DNA of 64,000 bases, taken from positions 65,019 to 129,018 of the forward strand of contig JBPCPV010000031.1 of NCBI GenBank assembly GCA_050998805.1, given 5' to 3'. Source of the stretch: JAICKM01 sp050998805 (GTDB taxonomy: Bacteria > Chloroflexota > Chloroflexia > QHBQ01 > JAICKM01). Below, piece after piece: positions 7,235 through 15,179 of the stretch. Under the pieces are notes generated by a model. The model was given only the letters and a program-made list of their open reading frames with translations, did no database searches and had not been told where the DNA came from. The position numbers were made by a program, and so were the translations under genes. Every line of letters starts with the position of its first letter. Within the stretch, counting starts at the first letter, position 1.

Positions 7235-10200
7235 ATGCCCCCCTCCGCCCGTTGGGAAACGATCCGACGCCTTGCCGCAGACGAGTGGTCAGTGGTCAGT
7301 GGTCAGTGGTCAGCTGAGATTCTTCGCTGCGCTCAGAATGACAGAGGGGCCGCAATCCGCAATCGGCTTCGGGCACAGGGCCTGGAGGTGTTTGCTTTGC
7401 CGAGCAATGACCCGATGCTCGGTGGGGCACGGGCAGTGTTCGACCGCGAGTTCGTGGCCTACGATGCGGGGCTGCCGACGCAGGTCGCCGCATTCAGCCT
7501 GGCCCACGAACTCGGCCACACCCTGCTTCACGGCGGGCATGGCGGCTGCTCGGCAACCGACATTGACGAAGCCGGCGTGGTCGCCTTTCTGGCCCCGGTG
7601 CCCGGCGGCGTCGAGAGCTACAGCCCCCGGCAGCAGCGCGAGCGCGAAGCCAACGCTTTCGCCGCAGCCTTCCTCATGCCGCCCGACGAGATCCTCGCCG
7701 CCTTCGCGCACGGCCAGACTTACGCCGACCTCGCCGCCCACTACGGCGTCTCGGAATCCGCCATGCTGAATACGTTGGCGGCGGTCAGTGGTCAGTGGTC
7801 GGTGGTCAGTGGTCAGCGGCAAGAAGAATCCGCAACTCAAAACTCAAAACCTTGGGCTGGTAGCCTCAAAACTCAAAACTTCGCCCTAGATGCGTCGCAG
7901 CAGGCGGCGGCCACCGTCGCGGAGGGGCCGGTGCTGATCGATGCAGGGCCGGGGACGGGCAAGACGCGGACCCTGATCGAGCGGGTGCTCTTCCTGCTGC
8001 GCGAGGGGACGCCGCCTGAGGAGATTCTGGCATTGACCTTCTCGAACCGAGCCGCGAATGAGATGCGGGAGCGGCTCCGCCTGGCCGCGCCGGACGCTGC
8101 GGACACGCTCACCGTCGGCACCTTCCACGCCTTCTGCCTCGGCTTTTTGCAGGAACATGCCGCCGAAGTCGGGCTGCCGCTCGGCGTGACGCTCATAGAC
8201 GACGTGCAGGCCGCCGCTTGGCTCGAACTCCGCCTCGGCGAGATGGGCCTGGAGCATTACGCCAGCCTCTGGGAGCCGGCCCGCTATCTGCCCGATATGC
8301 TCGGCGCGATCAGCCGCGCGCGCGACGAGCTGGTGGATGCGGCCGCCTACGCCGAACTGGCGAAGCGGGCTGCGGAGGCGGCGGCCCCCAACGATGAGAA
8401 GGCGCAGACGAATGCGGCGCGCTGGGCTGAGGTGGCGCGGGTCTATGGAGTTTACGAGCGGCTGCTCGAGGAGAAGGGCGCGCTCGACTTCGGCGGCCTC
8501 CTCCTGCGGACGGTCGAACTCCTGCGGGCGCAGCCCGATCTGCTCGAGCAGCTCTCCGGGCGTTACAGGCATATCCTAGTGGACGAGTATCAGGACATGA
8601 ACCGTGCCAGCGGCGTGCTGCTCGGCCTGCTGGCCGGCGACGGGCGCGGCCTCTGGGTCGTCGGCGATCTCCGCCAGGCGATCTACCGCTTCCGGGGGGC
8701 ATCACCGGCCAACCTCACGCAGTTTGAGCACGATTTTCCGGGCGGGCGGCGCATGAGGCTCGGCGTGAACTACCGCTCCGACCCGGCGATTGTCGGACTG
8801 TTTTCGACGCTCGGCGAGGACATGCCCATGCCGGGCACGCCCAAGGCGGCGTGGGAGACGCAACGCCCGCCCCAGCCCGGCCCGCGCATCTGGCTGGCCG
8901 AGGCCGGCGACGCCGCGAGCGAGGCGGCGGGCATCCTGGCCGAGATCCGCCGCCGTGCGAAGGCGGGGCGACCACTGAACGAGCAGGCGGTCCTCTGCCG
9001 GACCCATGGCCAGGCCACGCTCATCGCCCGCGCGTTAGAGGCCGCCGACCTGCCGACCCTCTACATCGGCAACATCTTCGAGCGCGACGAGGTACGCGAC
9101 CTGCTTGCGCTGGTCTCGCTGGCCGCAGAAGCCGACGGGCGTGGGCTGCTGCGCGCCGTGGGCTTCACCCGCCACGCCGCTGACCGCAGCGACTGCGCCC
9201 GGCTAGTGAGGTATGCGCGCGATGCCGATGTGCCCTTCCCTCGTGCGCTTGGGCTGGCGGGAGAAGCCGGGCTGCCTGCCGAGATGGTCGCGGCCTGCGG
9301 CGAACTCGCAGCGGCGATTGATGCCGCTGGGCCGCACCGCGCGGCGTGGGACTTCCTCGCACGCTTCATGTTCGGCCCGTTGTCTCCGGTGCGCCGGTTA
9401 TCGGCGGAGAGCACTGCGGGCGCAGCCGGGAAGCTGGCAGCGATGGGCAGCCTGCTGACCCTGGCCCGCAGCTTCGACGAGATCGAGGGGGCGAAGCAGC
9501 CGGATGAGGCCGAGCGTTCTCCCCTACGCGGCTTCCTGGCGCATGTCCGGCGGCTCTACGCGGCGAAGGAAGCGCCGGGCCGCACCCCGACAGAGGTCGC
9601 GCCCGACGCGGTGCGCGTGATGACGGTCCACGCAAGCAAGGGGCTGGAGTTCCCGGTCGTATACCTGCCTGGGCTGGCCGCGGGCCGCTTCCCCTTCCGC
9701 GAGATGTGGGAGGCGTGCCCCCCGCCTCCGAGGCTTGTGCAGGGCGCTGCGGACGAAGAAGGCGACCACCTGCTCGAGGAGAGCTGTCTCTTCTTTGTCG
9801 CCCTCAGCCGCGCCCGCGACGAACTCGTACTCAGCCGTGCGGCGCGCTACGGCAAGCAGGCCGCGAAGCCATCGCCCCTGCTCGACAACCTCGCTCCCTA
9901 TTTCGAGCGGGTGCCGCCGGAGCGCCTGCACTGGCCGTCAGCAGATGCCGAGATGGTGACCGAGCCGGAGACCGCGCCCGGCGACGCCGGGGATGAAGCC
10001 CTGACGGTCGAAGACCTGGAGCAATATCTGCGCTGCCCGCGCCAGTACGAGTACAGCCGCGTCCTACGCTTGGCGGAGGGCGAGGCAACCGGCTACTTGC
10101 GCTTCTACCGCGTAGTCAAGGGCCTCGTAGGGAAGCTGCGGGACGCCCATGCCAAACATGCGCTCCCCGACGAGGCAGGGGCGCTGGAGATGCTGGCGAC

Positions 10201-10702
10201 CGAATGGGAGGCAGGAGGTCCACTGGGGCATACCCACGAGGCTCTCTACGCGAAGGAAGCCCGCCACTTGGTCACCCTAACGCGGCAAAGACTGGCGGCA
10301 GCCCCCCCGGAGCCGGAGGCACAGGACGAGTTCCAGGTGCCGCTCGGCGGTGCCCACGTTAGGCTCAGGCTCGACCGTGCCGAGGCACAGGCGGACGGCG
10401 GGGTGCGGCTGGTGCGCCAGCGCATCGGCAAGCTGAACGACGAAGACCGCAAGTCGCCTCGGCTCGCGCTGGCCCGGGTCGCCGCCCGCGCGGAGTTCGG
10501 CCCCGATGTGCCGCTGACGGTCGCCGTCGAGTCGCTGGAGACCGGCGAGACTATGGAAGTACCCGACAGCCGCTACGAAGCCGCCCGCGTTGCCAAGCTC
10601 GGAGCCGCAGTAGCAGGCATCCGGGCCGCCCGCTTCCCACCGGCACCCGCCGAGGCCGACGGCTGCCTCCGTTGCCCGTTCTGGATCATCTGCCCGGCGT
10701 AG
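7235..10702 (+). CDS. ImmA/IrrE metallopeptidase - UvrD-like helicase - degenerate RecB-like Fe-S nuclease fusion
   Basis: 1155 residues. Residues ~45-185 are an ImmA/IrrE peptidase (zinc motif AHELGHTLLH, third ligand in EREANAFAAAFLMP). Residues ~225-900 are a superfamily-1 helicase: Walker A GPGTGKT, motif II VDEYQD, GDLRQAIYRFRGA, NYRS, VHASKGLEFPVVYLPG, FVALSRARDEL. The C terminus is RecB/AddB-like, keeping four cysteines (RCPRQY and CLRCPFWIIC) that would hold an Fe-S cluster, but the usual DYKTGK-type catalytic motif reads VRQRIGK, so cleavage is doubtful. Two repeat blocks are translated in frame: one near the N terminus, and one forming the peptidase-helicase linker (WSVVSGQ units). 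Operon with sigma and HTH genes; likely DNA-damage or foreign-DNA response. Confidence 0.9.
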   Translation: MPPSARWETIRRLAADEWSVVSGQWSAEILRCAQNDRGAAIRNRLRAQGLEVFALPSNDPMLGGARAVFDREFVAYDAGLPTQVAAFSLAHELGHTLLHGGHGGCSATDIDEAGVVAFLAPVPGGVESYSPRQQREREANAFAAAFLMPPDEILAAFAHGQTYADLAAHYGVSESAMLNTLAAVSGQWSVVSGQRQEESATQNSKPWAGSLKTQNFALDASQQAAATVAEGPVLIDAGPGTGKTRTLIERVLFLLREGTPPEEILALTFSNRAANEMRERLRLAAPDAADTLTVGTFHAFCLGFLQEHAAEVGLPLGVTLIDDVQAAAWLELRLGEMGLEHYASLWEPARYLPDMLGAISRARDELVDAAAYAELAKRAAEAAAPNDEKAQTNAARWAEVARVYGVYERLLEEKGALDFGGLLLRTVELLRAQPDLLEQLSGRYRHILVDEYQDMNRASGVLLGLLAGDGRGLWVVGDLRQAIYRFRGASPANLTQFEHDFPGGRRMRLGVNYRSDPAIVGLFSTLGEDMPMPGTPKAAWETQRPPQPGPRIWLAEAGDAASEAAGILAEIRRRAKAGRPLNEQAVLCRTHGQATLIARALEAADLPTLYIGNIFERDEVRDLLALVSLAAEADGRGLLRAVGFTRHAADRSDCARLVRYARDADVPFPRALGLAGEAGLPAEMVAACGELAAAIDAAGPHRAAWDFLARFMFGPLSPVRRLSAESTAGAAGKLAAMGSLLTLARSFDEIEGAKQPDEAERSPLRGFLAHVRRLYAAKEAPGRTPTEVAPDAVRVMTVHASKGLEFPVVYLPGLAAGRFPFREMWEACPPPPRLVQGAADEEGDHLLEESCLFFVALSRARDELVLSRAARYGKQAAKPSPLLDNLAPYFERVPPERLHWPSADAEMVTEPETAPGDAGDEALTVEDLEQYLRCPRQYEYSRVLRLAEGEATGYLRFYRVVKGLVGKLRDAHAKHALPDEAGALEMLATEWEAGGPLGHTHEALYAKEARHLVTLTRQRLAAAPPEPEAQDEFQVPLGGAHVRLRLDRAEAQADGGVRLVRQRIGKLNDEDRKSPRLALARVAARAEFGPDVPLTVAVESLETGETMEVPDSRYEAARVAKLGAAVAGIRAARFPPAPAEADGCLRCPFWIICPA
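7284..7346. repeat. AGTGGTC heptamer array plus 26-bp dispersed repeat inside the helicase-fusion gene
   Basis: Four tandem AGTGGTC heptamers (7284-7311) are followed at 7316-7346 by a dispersed element beginning GAGATTCTTCGC and containing CTCAGAATGAC, found again at 53979-54007. Both are translated in frame near the N terminus of the fusion protein. Confidence 0.85.
7782..7880. repeat. GGTCAGT and AACTCAA heptamer arrays at the peptidase-helicase junction
   Basis: GGTCAGT-type heptamers (7782-7817) are followed by ACTCAAA heptamers in two blocks (about 7834-7850 and 7865-7880). The whole stretch is open and encodes the linker between the ImmA/IrrE and helicase domains. Confidence 0.85.
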
Positions 10703-10719
10703 CGCGTAGTTCTGCCTAC

Positions 10720-10748
10720 TTGCAAAATGTCGCGTTTTCTGCTATAAC
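10720..10748 (+). promoter_or_regulatory. greA promoter
   Basis: TTGCAA (10720-10725), 17 bp spacer, TATAAC (10743-10748). Transcription would start near 10755 and give a leader of about 140 bases before greA. Confidence 0.7.
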
Positions 10749-10769
10749 ATCCATATGCTTCATGCGTGA

Positions 10770-10837
10770 GCCGCCCTCAGACGGCGGCCCCGGAACAGCT
10801 TGTGGACCCCCCGCCAGGCGCGGGGGCATTTATTTAG
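10770..10837 (+). promoter_or_regulatory. structured greA leader with terminator-like hairpin
   Basis: A first hairpin pairs GCCGCC (10770-10775) with GGCGGC (10783-10788). A second pairs CCCCCGC (10808-10814) with GCGGGGG (10820-10826) and is followed by CATTTATTTAG, a weak intrinsic-terminator tail. The layout suggests premature termination or attenuation. E. coli greA also has a terminator in its leader that yields GraL RNAs; similarity here is of arrangement only. Confidence 0.5.
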
Positions 10838-10897
10838 ACGCCGCGCAATGGGAGCCGACGGCACCTCCTGTTGCGGCGCGAGGAAGAGAGCATCACT

Positions 10898-11365
10898 ATG
10901 ACCGAACAGATCATCTACCTGACGCCGGAAGGCAAGGCCGAACTCGAAGGAAAACTCGACCATCTGAAGACGAAGCGCCGGCGCGAAGTCGCTGAACGCA
11001 TCAGGGGGGCGAAAGACGACGGAGACATCAGCGAGAGTGGAGAGTATGAGGACGCCAAGCGCGAGCAGGCGTTCCTCGAAGGCGAGATCCGCAGCATCGA
11101 GCAGACACTGCGCTTTGGCCGCGTGATCGAGAACGTCGGCGCCACCGAAACCGTCGGCGTGGGTCGCACCGTCACGGTCCGCGGCGCGGATGGCGCGGAG
11201 GAGAGTTGGCGGATTGTCAGCCCCGCCGAAGCCCACCCCCGCCAGCACAAGATTTCGACCGCCTCACCAATCGGCTCTGCTCTGATCGGCCGCAAAGTCG
11301 GCGACACAGTGCCCGTCGACACCCTGGCAGGCCACATGGAGTACAAAATACTCAGGGTGGAGTAG
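10898..11365 (+). CDS. greA: transcription elongation factor GreA
   Basis: 155 residues, normal GreA length. The N-terminal coiled coil (about 1-75) contains the acidic tip DDGDISESGEYEDAK, and the C-terminal FKBP-like domain ends with a typical GreA tail. GreA binds RNA polymerase through the secondary channel and stimulates cleavage of backtracked transcripts. ATG 10898 (MTEQIIYLTPEG) is preceded by GAGGAAGAG; an upstream in-frame ATG at 10871 lacks family support. It has its own promoter and a hairpin-rich leader. Confidence 0.95.
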   Translation: MTEQIIYLTPEGKAELEGKLDHLKTKRRREVAERIRGAKDDGDISESGEYEDAKREQAFLEGEIRSIEQTLRFGRVIENVGATETVGVGRTVTVRGADGAEESWRIVSPAEAHPRQHKISTASPIGSALIGRKVGDTVPVDTLAGHMEYKILRVE

Positions 11366-11438
11366 GCGGGCAAGTGACTGTGGCTTCCAATGAGTTGAGC
11401 GAGATAGTCAGGCGTGAGGATGACGAGCTCGGGTACTG

Positions 11439-12773
11439 CTAGCTCTTCTTCTCCCCCCGCTCCCGCCGCGCCTTTATCCTCTCGCCCAGCTCGCGCTCAT
11501 AGCCCCGACCCGTCGGCGTGTAGTAGACGCGGCCTCGCAGCGATTCGGGGAGGTGCTCCTGCTCCACCAGCGCGTCTTCGTAGTCGTGGGCGTATTTGTA
11601 GCCCTTGCCGTAGCCGAGGCCGGCCATGAGGCCCGTGGGCGCGTTGCGGAGGTGCAGGGGCACCGGGTCGTTGCGGGTCGTAGCCACGTCGGCCTGTACC
11701 GCGGCGAACGCTGCGTAGACCGCGTTGCTCTTGGGGGCAAGCGCCAGATAGGCGGCGAGTTCGGCGAGCGCCAGGGTGCCTTCGGGCACCCCCATGAAGT
11801 GGACCGCCGCCTGCGCGGCCATAGCCAGGGGCAGCGCCTGCGGATCGGCGAGTCCGATGTCTTCGACCGCCATGCGGATAAGCCTGCGCGCCAGGTAGAG
11901 CTGGTCTTCTCCGGCCTCGACCATCCGGCCAAGCCAGTAGAGCGTGCCGTCGGGGTCCGAGTCGCGGACAGATTTATGTAACGCTGAGATCAGGTCGTAA
12001 TGCTGCTCGCCGCCCTTGTCGTATTGGAGGGCGCGCCTCTGCACCGCGTCCTCTACCGCCGGCAGGTCGAGCAGCAGGCGTCCGTCGGGGCCGGGTTCGA
12101 GGCCGGCGGCGGCGAGTTCGAGCGTATTCAGCAGCACGCGGGCGTCGCCGCTGCTGAGGGCGAGCAGGTGGGCGCGGGCCTCCGGCGTGAGACCTATCTG
12201 TTGCTCTCCGAGGCCGCGTTTCGCGTCAGTGAGGGCGCGGTCGAGCAGGGAGTCGAGGTCGGCATCGGAGAGCGGGAGCAGTTGCACGACACGCGCCCGC
12301 GAGAGCAGCGCGCTGTTGACCTCGAACGACGGGTTCTCCGTCGTCGCACCGATCAGCGTCACGGTGCCGTCTTCGACGTATGGCAGGATTGCGTCCTGCT
12401 GCGACTTCGAGAAGCGGTGGATTTCGTCAATGAACAGGATCGTCCGGCCGCCGCCGAGCCGCTTGCGCTCCTGGGCCTCCCTCACGATCTTGCGTAGATC
12501 GGCGACGCCCGCAGCGACCGCGCTCACCGCCGCGAAGTGGGCCTTCGTGGTCGTGGCGATCACGCGGGCGAGTGTCGTCTTGCCGCTGCCCGGTGGCCCC
12601 CAGAGGATCAGCGACCCTGCGCGGTCGGCCTCGATGCCCCGGCGGAGCGCGCGGCCGGGGGCCAGCAGATGGCCTTGCCCGACGATCTCATCGAGCGTGC
12701 GCGGGCGCATCCGCGTGGCGAGCGGGGCATCGCGGTCCACGCGGTCACGGTTGGCATACTCGAAGAGGTCCAC
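11439..12773 (-). CDS. rarA: replication-associated recombination protein A (AAA+ ATPase, RarA/MgsA)
   Basis: 444 residues. Walker A GPPGSGKTTLA, Walker B ILFIDEIHRF, sensor 1 GATTENPSFEVN, and a C-terminal tetramerisation region with KSVRDSDPDGTLYWLGRM and the terminal PTGRGYE block are all typical of RarA/MgsA/WRNIP1. The family acts at stalled replication forks. The start is GTG 12773, nine bases after the stop of the zinc-ribbon gene with no strong Shine-Dalgarno, suggesting coupling. It is the last gene of the long minus-strand run that begins with the beta-oxidation genes. Confidence 0.95.
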   Translation of the reverse strand: MDLFEYANRDRVDRDAPLATRMRPRTLDEIVGQGHLLAPGRALRRGIEADRAGSLILWGPPGSGKTTLARVIATTTKAHFAAVSAVAAGVADLRKIVREAQERKRLGGGRTILFIDEIHRFSKSQQDAILPYVEDGTVTLIGATTENPSFEVNSALLSRARVVQLLPLSDADLDSLLDRALTDAKRGLGEQQIGLTPEARAHLLALSSGDARVLLNTLELAAAGLEPGPDGRLLLDLPAVEDAVQRRALQYDKGGEQHYDLISALHKSVRDSDPDGTLYWLGRMVEAGEDQLYLARRLIRMAVEDIGLADPQALPLAMAAQAAVHFMGVPEGTLALAELAAYLALAPKSNAVYAAFAAVQADVATTRNDPVPLHLRNAPTGLMAGLGYGKGYKYAHDYEDALVEQEHLPESLRGRVYYTPTGRGYERELGERIKARRERGEKKS

Positions 12774-12782
12774 AGCGGCAGG

Positions 12783-13376
12783 CTACTGGGGCGGCGGGAG
12801 CGGGCGGCCCTGGTAGAACATCGTCTGCTTGCGGCGCTCGTAGTTGTAGTTCTCTTCGCGCGCCTGCTTGAGGATCAGGTCGCGCACCTCCTGCGGGTTT
12901 TCGATGTCGTCCAACCGCACCTCGTTGACGCCCTCCGTCCAGTCGTCATGCTCGACATGCACGACCAGATCGCCGACGTGCCGGGCCTTGTCCATCAGCT
13001 TCTGCTCGACGGTGACGGTCCGCACAGCCCACAACGGCACGCTGTTTTCGACGCTGCCGAGCCTCCCGTGCGAGTAGAACAGGCTGCGGGTGGTCAGCCG
13101 GTAGTGGTTCGGCGAGAGACCGCCGCCCGTCGCGAGGTCAATGCTCTTGCCGGTCCAGATGTCTTGTTCTTCACTGAGCCAGTGCTGATCGCCCTGCCCG
13201 GCAGCAGGCCCTGGAGCTACAGGCGCGGCGTAGGATACCGGCGCGCCACCCGCCGGAATCGGTGCCGGGGTCTGGCCTGTCGGAACCGCGCCGGGCACCA
13301 GCGGCGTGCCGCACTGGGCGCAGAACTGGGGGTTGCCTTCATATTTCCAGCCACAGGTGGTGCAGAATCCAGCCAT
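12783..13376 (-). CDS. zinc-ribbon protein with PH-like domain
   Basis: 197 residues. An N-terminal zinc ribbon (CTTCGWKY then CAQCGTP) is followed by a Pro/Gly/Ala-rich linker and a C-terminal domain (~85-175) resembling bacterial PH-like domains, with YRLTTRSLFYSHG and a regular beta pattern. The start is supported by GAGGGAGAG before the ATG. It lies between the acyl-CoA ligase and rarA genes, 16 bases after the ligase stop. No enzyme motif is visible; function unknown, possibly a scaffold or membrane-binding protein. Confidence 0.75.
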   Translation of the reverse strand: MAGFCTTCGWKYEGNPQFCAQCGTPLVPGAVPTGQTPAPIPAGGAPVSYAAPVAPGPAAGQGDQHWLSEEQDIWTGKSIDLATGGGLSPNHYRLTTRSLFYSHGRLGSVENSVPLWAVRTVTVEQKLMDKARHVGDLVVHVEHDDWTEGVNEVRLDDIENPQEVRDLILKQAREENYNYERRKQTMFYQGRPLPPPQ

Positions 13377-13392
13377 TGTCTTCTCTCCCTCA

Positions 13393-15087
13393 CTATGCCG
13401 CGCCCTCGGAGGGCGTAGCGGCTAATTTGGCGCGCTCTTCTTCGATCAGCACCCGCCGTAGGTGCTTGCCGATCAGGCTCTTCGGCAGGCTCTCGCGGAA
13501 CTCGACGATACGCGGCACCTTGAAGCCGGCCATCCTCTCCCGGCAGAAGGCGGTGATCTCGTCCTCTGTTGCCTTCATGCCCTCTTTCAGCACGATGTAG
13601 GCCTTCACCGTCTCGCCCCGGTAGGCGTCGGGCACCCCCGCGACCACGGCTTCGAGCACGGCGGGGTGCTCGTAGAGCACTTCCTCCACATCACGGGGGT
13701 AGATGTTAAAGCCGGCCGCGATGATCAGATCCTTCTTGCGGTCCACGATGTAGAAGTAGCCGTCCTCGTCCATGCGGGCGCAGTCGCCGGTGAGCAACCA
13801 GCCGTCGCGCAGCACTGCGGCGGTCTCGTCGGGCCGGTTCCAATACCCGGCCATGATTTGGGGGCCGCGCACCGCGAGTTCGCCTACATCTCCCTGCGGC
13901 AGGTCGTGGCCGTCTTCCAGGTCCACAATCTTCGCATCAACGTCGGGGAAGGGCACGCCGCCCGAGCCGACCTTTGGCGGGCGGTAGACCGGGTTGCAGT
14001 GGGTAACCGGCGATGCCTCGGTCAGCCCGTAGCCCTCGCGCAGCCTCCCGTTGGTGAGTTGCTCGAACTGCTGGGCAACCTCCACCGGCAACGGCATGGC
14101 CCCGCTGATGCAGGCTTTGATGCTCGAAAGATCGTACTTCTTGATGTCGGGGAAGTTGTTGATGGCGATGTACATAGTCGGCACGCCGCCGAACGTCGTG
14201 GCCTTGTAGCGAGTAATCGCGTGCAGCACCTCTTTGGTGTTAAAGCGCGGCAGCAGCACCATGCTGCCTGCGACAGCGAGGGCGAAGTTCATCACCACCG
14301 ACATTCCGTAGACGTGGAAGAAGGGCGTGACCGCCAGGAAGACCTCTCCGCCGCCGAGCCGGGCGTCGGGCAGCCATGCACGCACTTGATAGGCGTTGGC
14401 GAGCAGGTTGCGGTGGGTCAGCATCGCGCCCTTCGAGACGCCGGTGGTGCCGCCGGTGTATTGCAGCACCGCCAGGTCGGTGGGAGCGACCGGCACCGGT
14501 GTGTAGTGCGGGTCTGTGCGCCGTATCAGCTCGCTGAAGCCGTGGATGCCGGGCGCACGGGGGGTATGCACAGCTGTGCCTTCGCGCCGCGCCTTGATCG
14601 GATAGAGATACGATAGCGCGGTCGGCAGATAGTCCTGCACGTGGGTGACGATGATCTGGCCGACCTCGGTGCTGGACTGGATCTCCTGGATGGGGGGCAC
14701 AAACATGTCGAGGCTGATCACGATCCGCGCCCCGGCGTCCGCGAATTGGTGTTGGAACTCGCGCGGCTTATATGTCGGGTTAGTCGGCACGACCACGCCC
14801 CCGGCCTTGAGCACGGCATAGTACGCGACGACAAACTGCGGGCAGTTCGGCAGCACCAGCGCCACGCGGTCGCCCTTCGCCAGGCCGAGTTCCTGTAGCG
14901 CGTGCGCCAGCCGGTTCGCTTTGTCGTCCACCTCCCGATAGGTCATGCGTGCGCCGAAGAAGACGGTCGCTATATTGTCGGGATGCTCCTGCGCCGCACT
15001 TTCAAGCAGGCCCTGCAACGGCCCGTCCGGGTAGTCCAGTCTCGCAGGCACCCCCTCATCGTAATGCGACAGCCGAATCCGTTCCAT
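13393..15087 (-). CDS. fadD: long-chain fatty acid--CoA ligase
   Basis: 564 residues of the AMP-forming (ANL) superfamily. The P-loop-like motif is YTGGTTGVSKGAML, followed by YGLTEASPV, the TGD in WLLTGDCARMDEDGYF, and DRKKDLIIAAGFNIYPRDVEE; the C-terminal catalytic Lys is in LPKSLIGKHLRR. It activates fatty acids to acyl-CoA, feeding the beta-oxidation enzymes encoded upstream in the same run. ATG 15087 follows AAGGAG. Two heptamer arrays separate it from etfA. Confidence 0.93.
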   Translation of the reverse strand: MERIRLSHYDEGVPARLDYPDGPLQGLLESAAQEHPDNIATVFFGARMTYREVDDKANRLAHALQELGLAKGDRVALVLPNCPQFVVAYYAVLKAGGVVVPTNPTYKPREFQHQFADAGARIVISLDMFVPPIQEIQSSTEVGQIIVTHVQDYLPTALSYLYPIKARREGTAVHTPRAPGIHGFSELIRRTDPHYTPVPVAPTDLAVLQYTGGTTGVSKGAMLTHRNLLANAYQVRAWLPDARLGGGEVFLAVTPFFHVYGMSVVMNFALAVAGSMVLLPRFNTKEVLHAITRYKATTFGGVPTMYIAINNFPDIKKYDLSSIKACISGAMPLPVEVAQQFEQLTNGRLREGYGLTEASPVTHCNPVYRPPKVGSGGVPFPDVDAKIVDLEDGHDLPQGDVGELAVRGPQIMAGYWNRPDETAAVLRDGWLLTGDCARMDEDGYFYIVDRKKDLIIAAGFNIYPRDVEEVLYEHPAVLEAVVAGVPDAYRGETVKAYIVLKEGMKATEDEITAFCRERMAGFKVPRIVEFRESLPKSLIGKHLRRVLIEEERAKLAATPSEGAA

Positions 15088-15101
15088 AAGTCGCTCCTTG
15101 G

Positions 15102-15179
15102 CCGTCAGCCGTCAGCCGTCAGCACCCAACTGACACCTTATGCCCCGCATCTTACGCACTACGCACTACGCACTACGCC
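15102..15179. repeat. CAGCCGT and ACGCACT heptamer arrays between fadD and etfA
   Basis: GTCAGCC-type heptamers at 15102-15123 and ACGCACT heptamers at 15153-15179. The second array contains the etfA TAG stop codon (15173-15175, on the minus strand). Confidence 0.85.

Noticed and set aside
13462..14616. 384-codon plus-strand open frame
   Set aside because: Antisense to the acyl-CoA ligase gene, which has all ANL-family motifs.
15102..15179. possible CRISPR array
   Set aside because: Repeats are 7 bases, directly tandem, with no unique spacers, and no cas genes are present.
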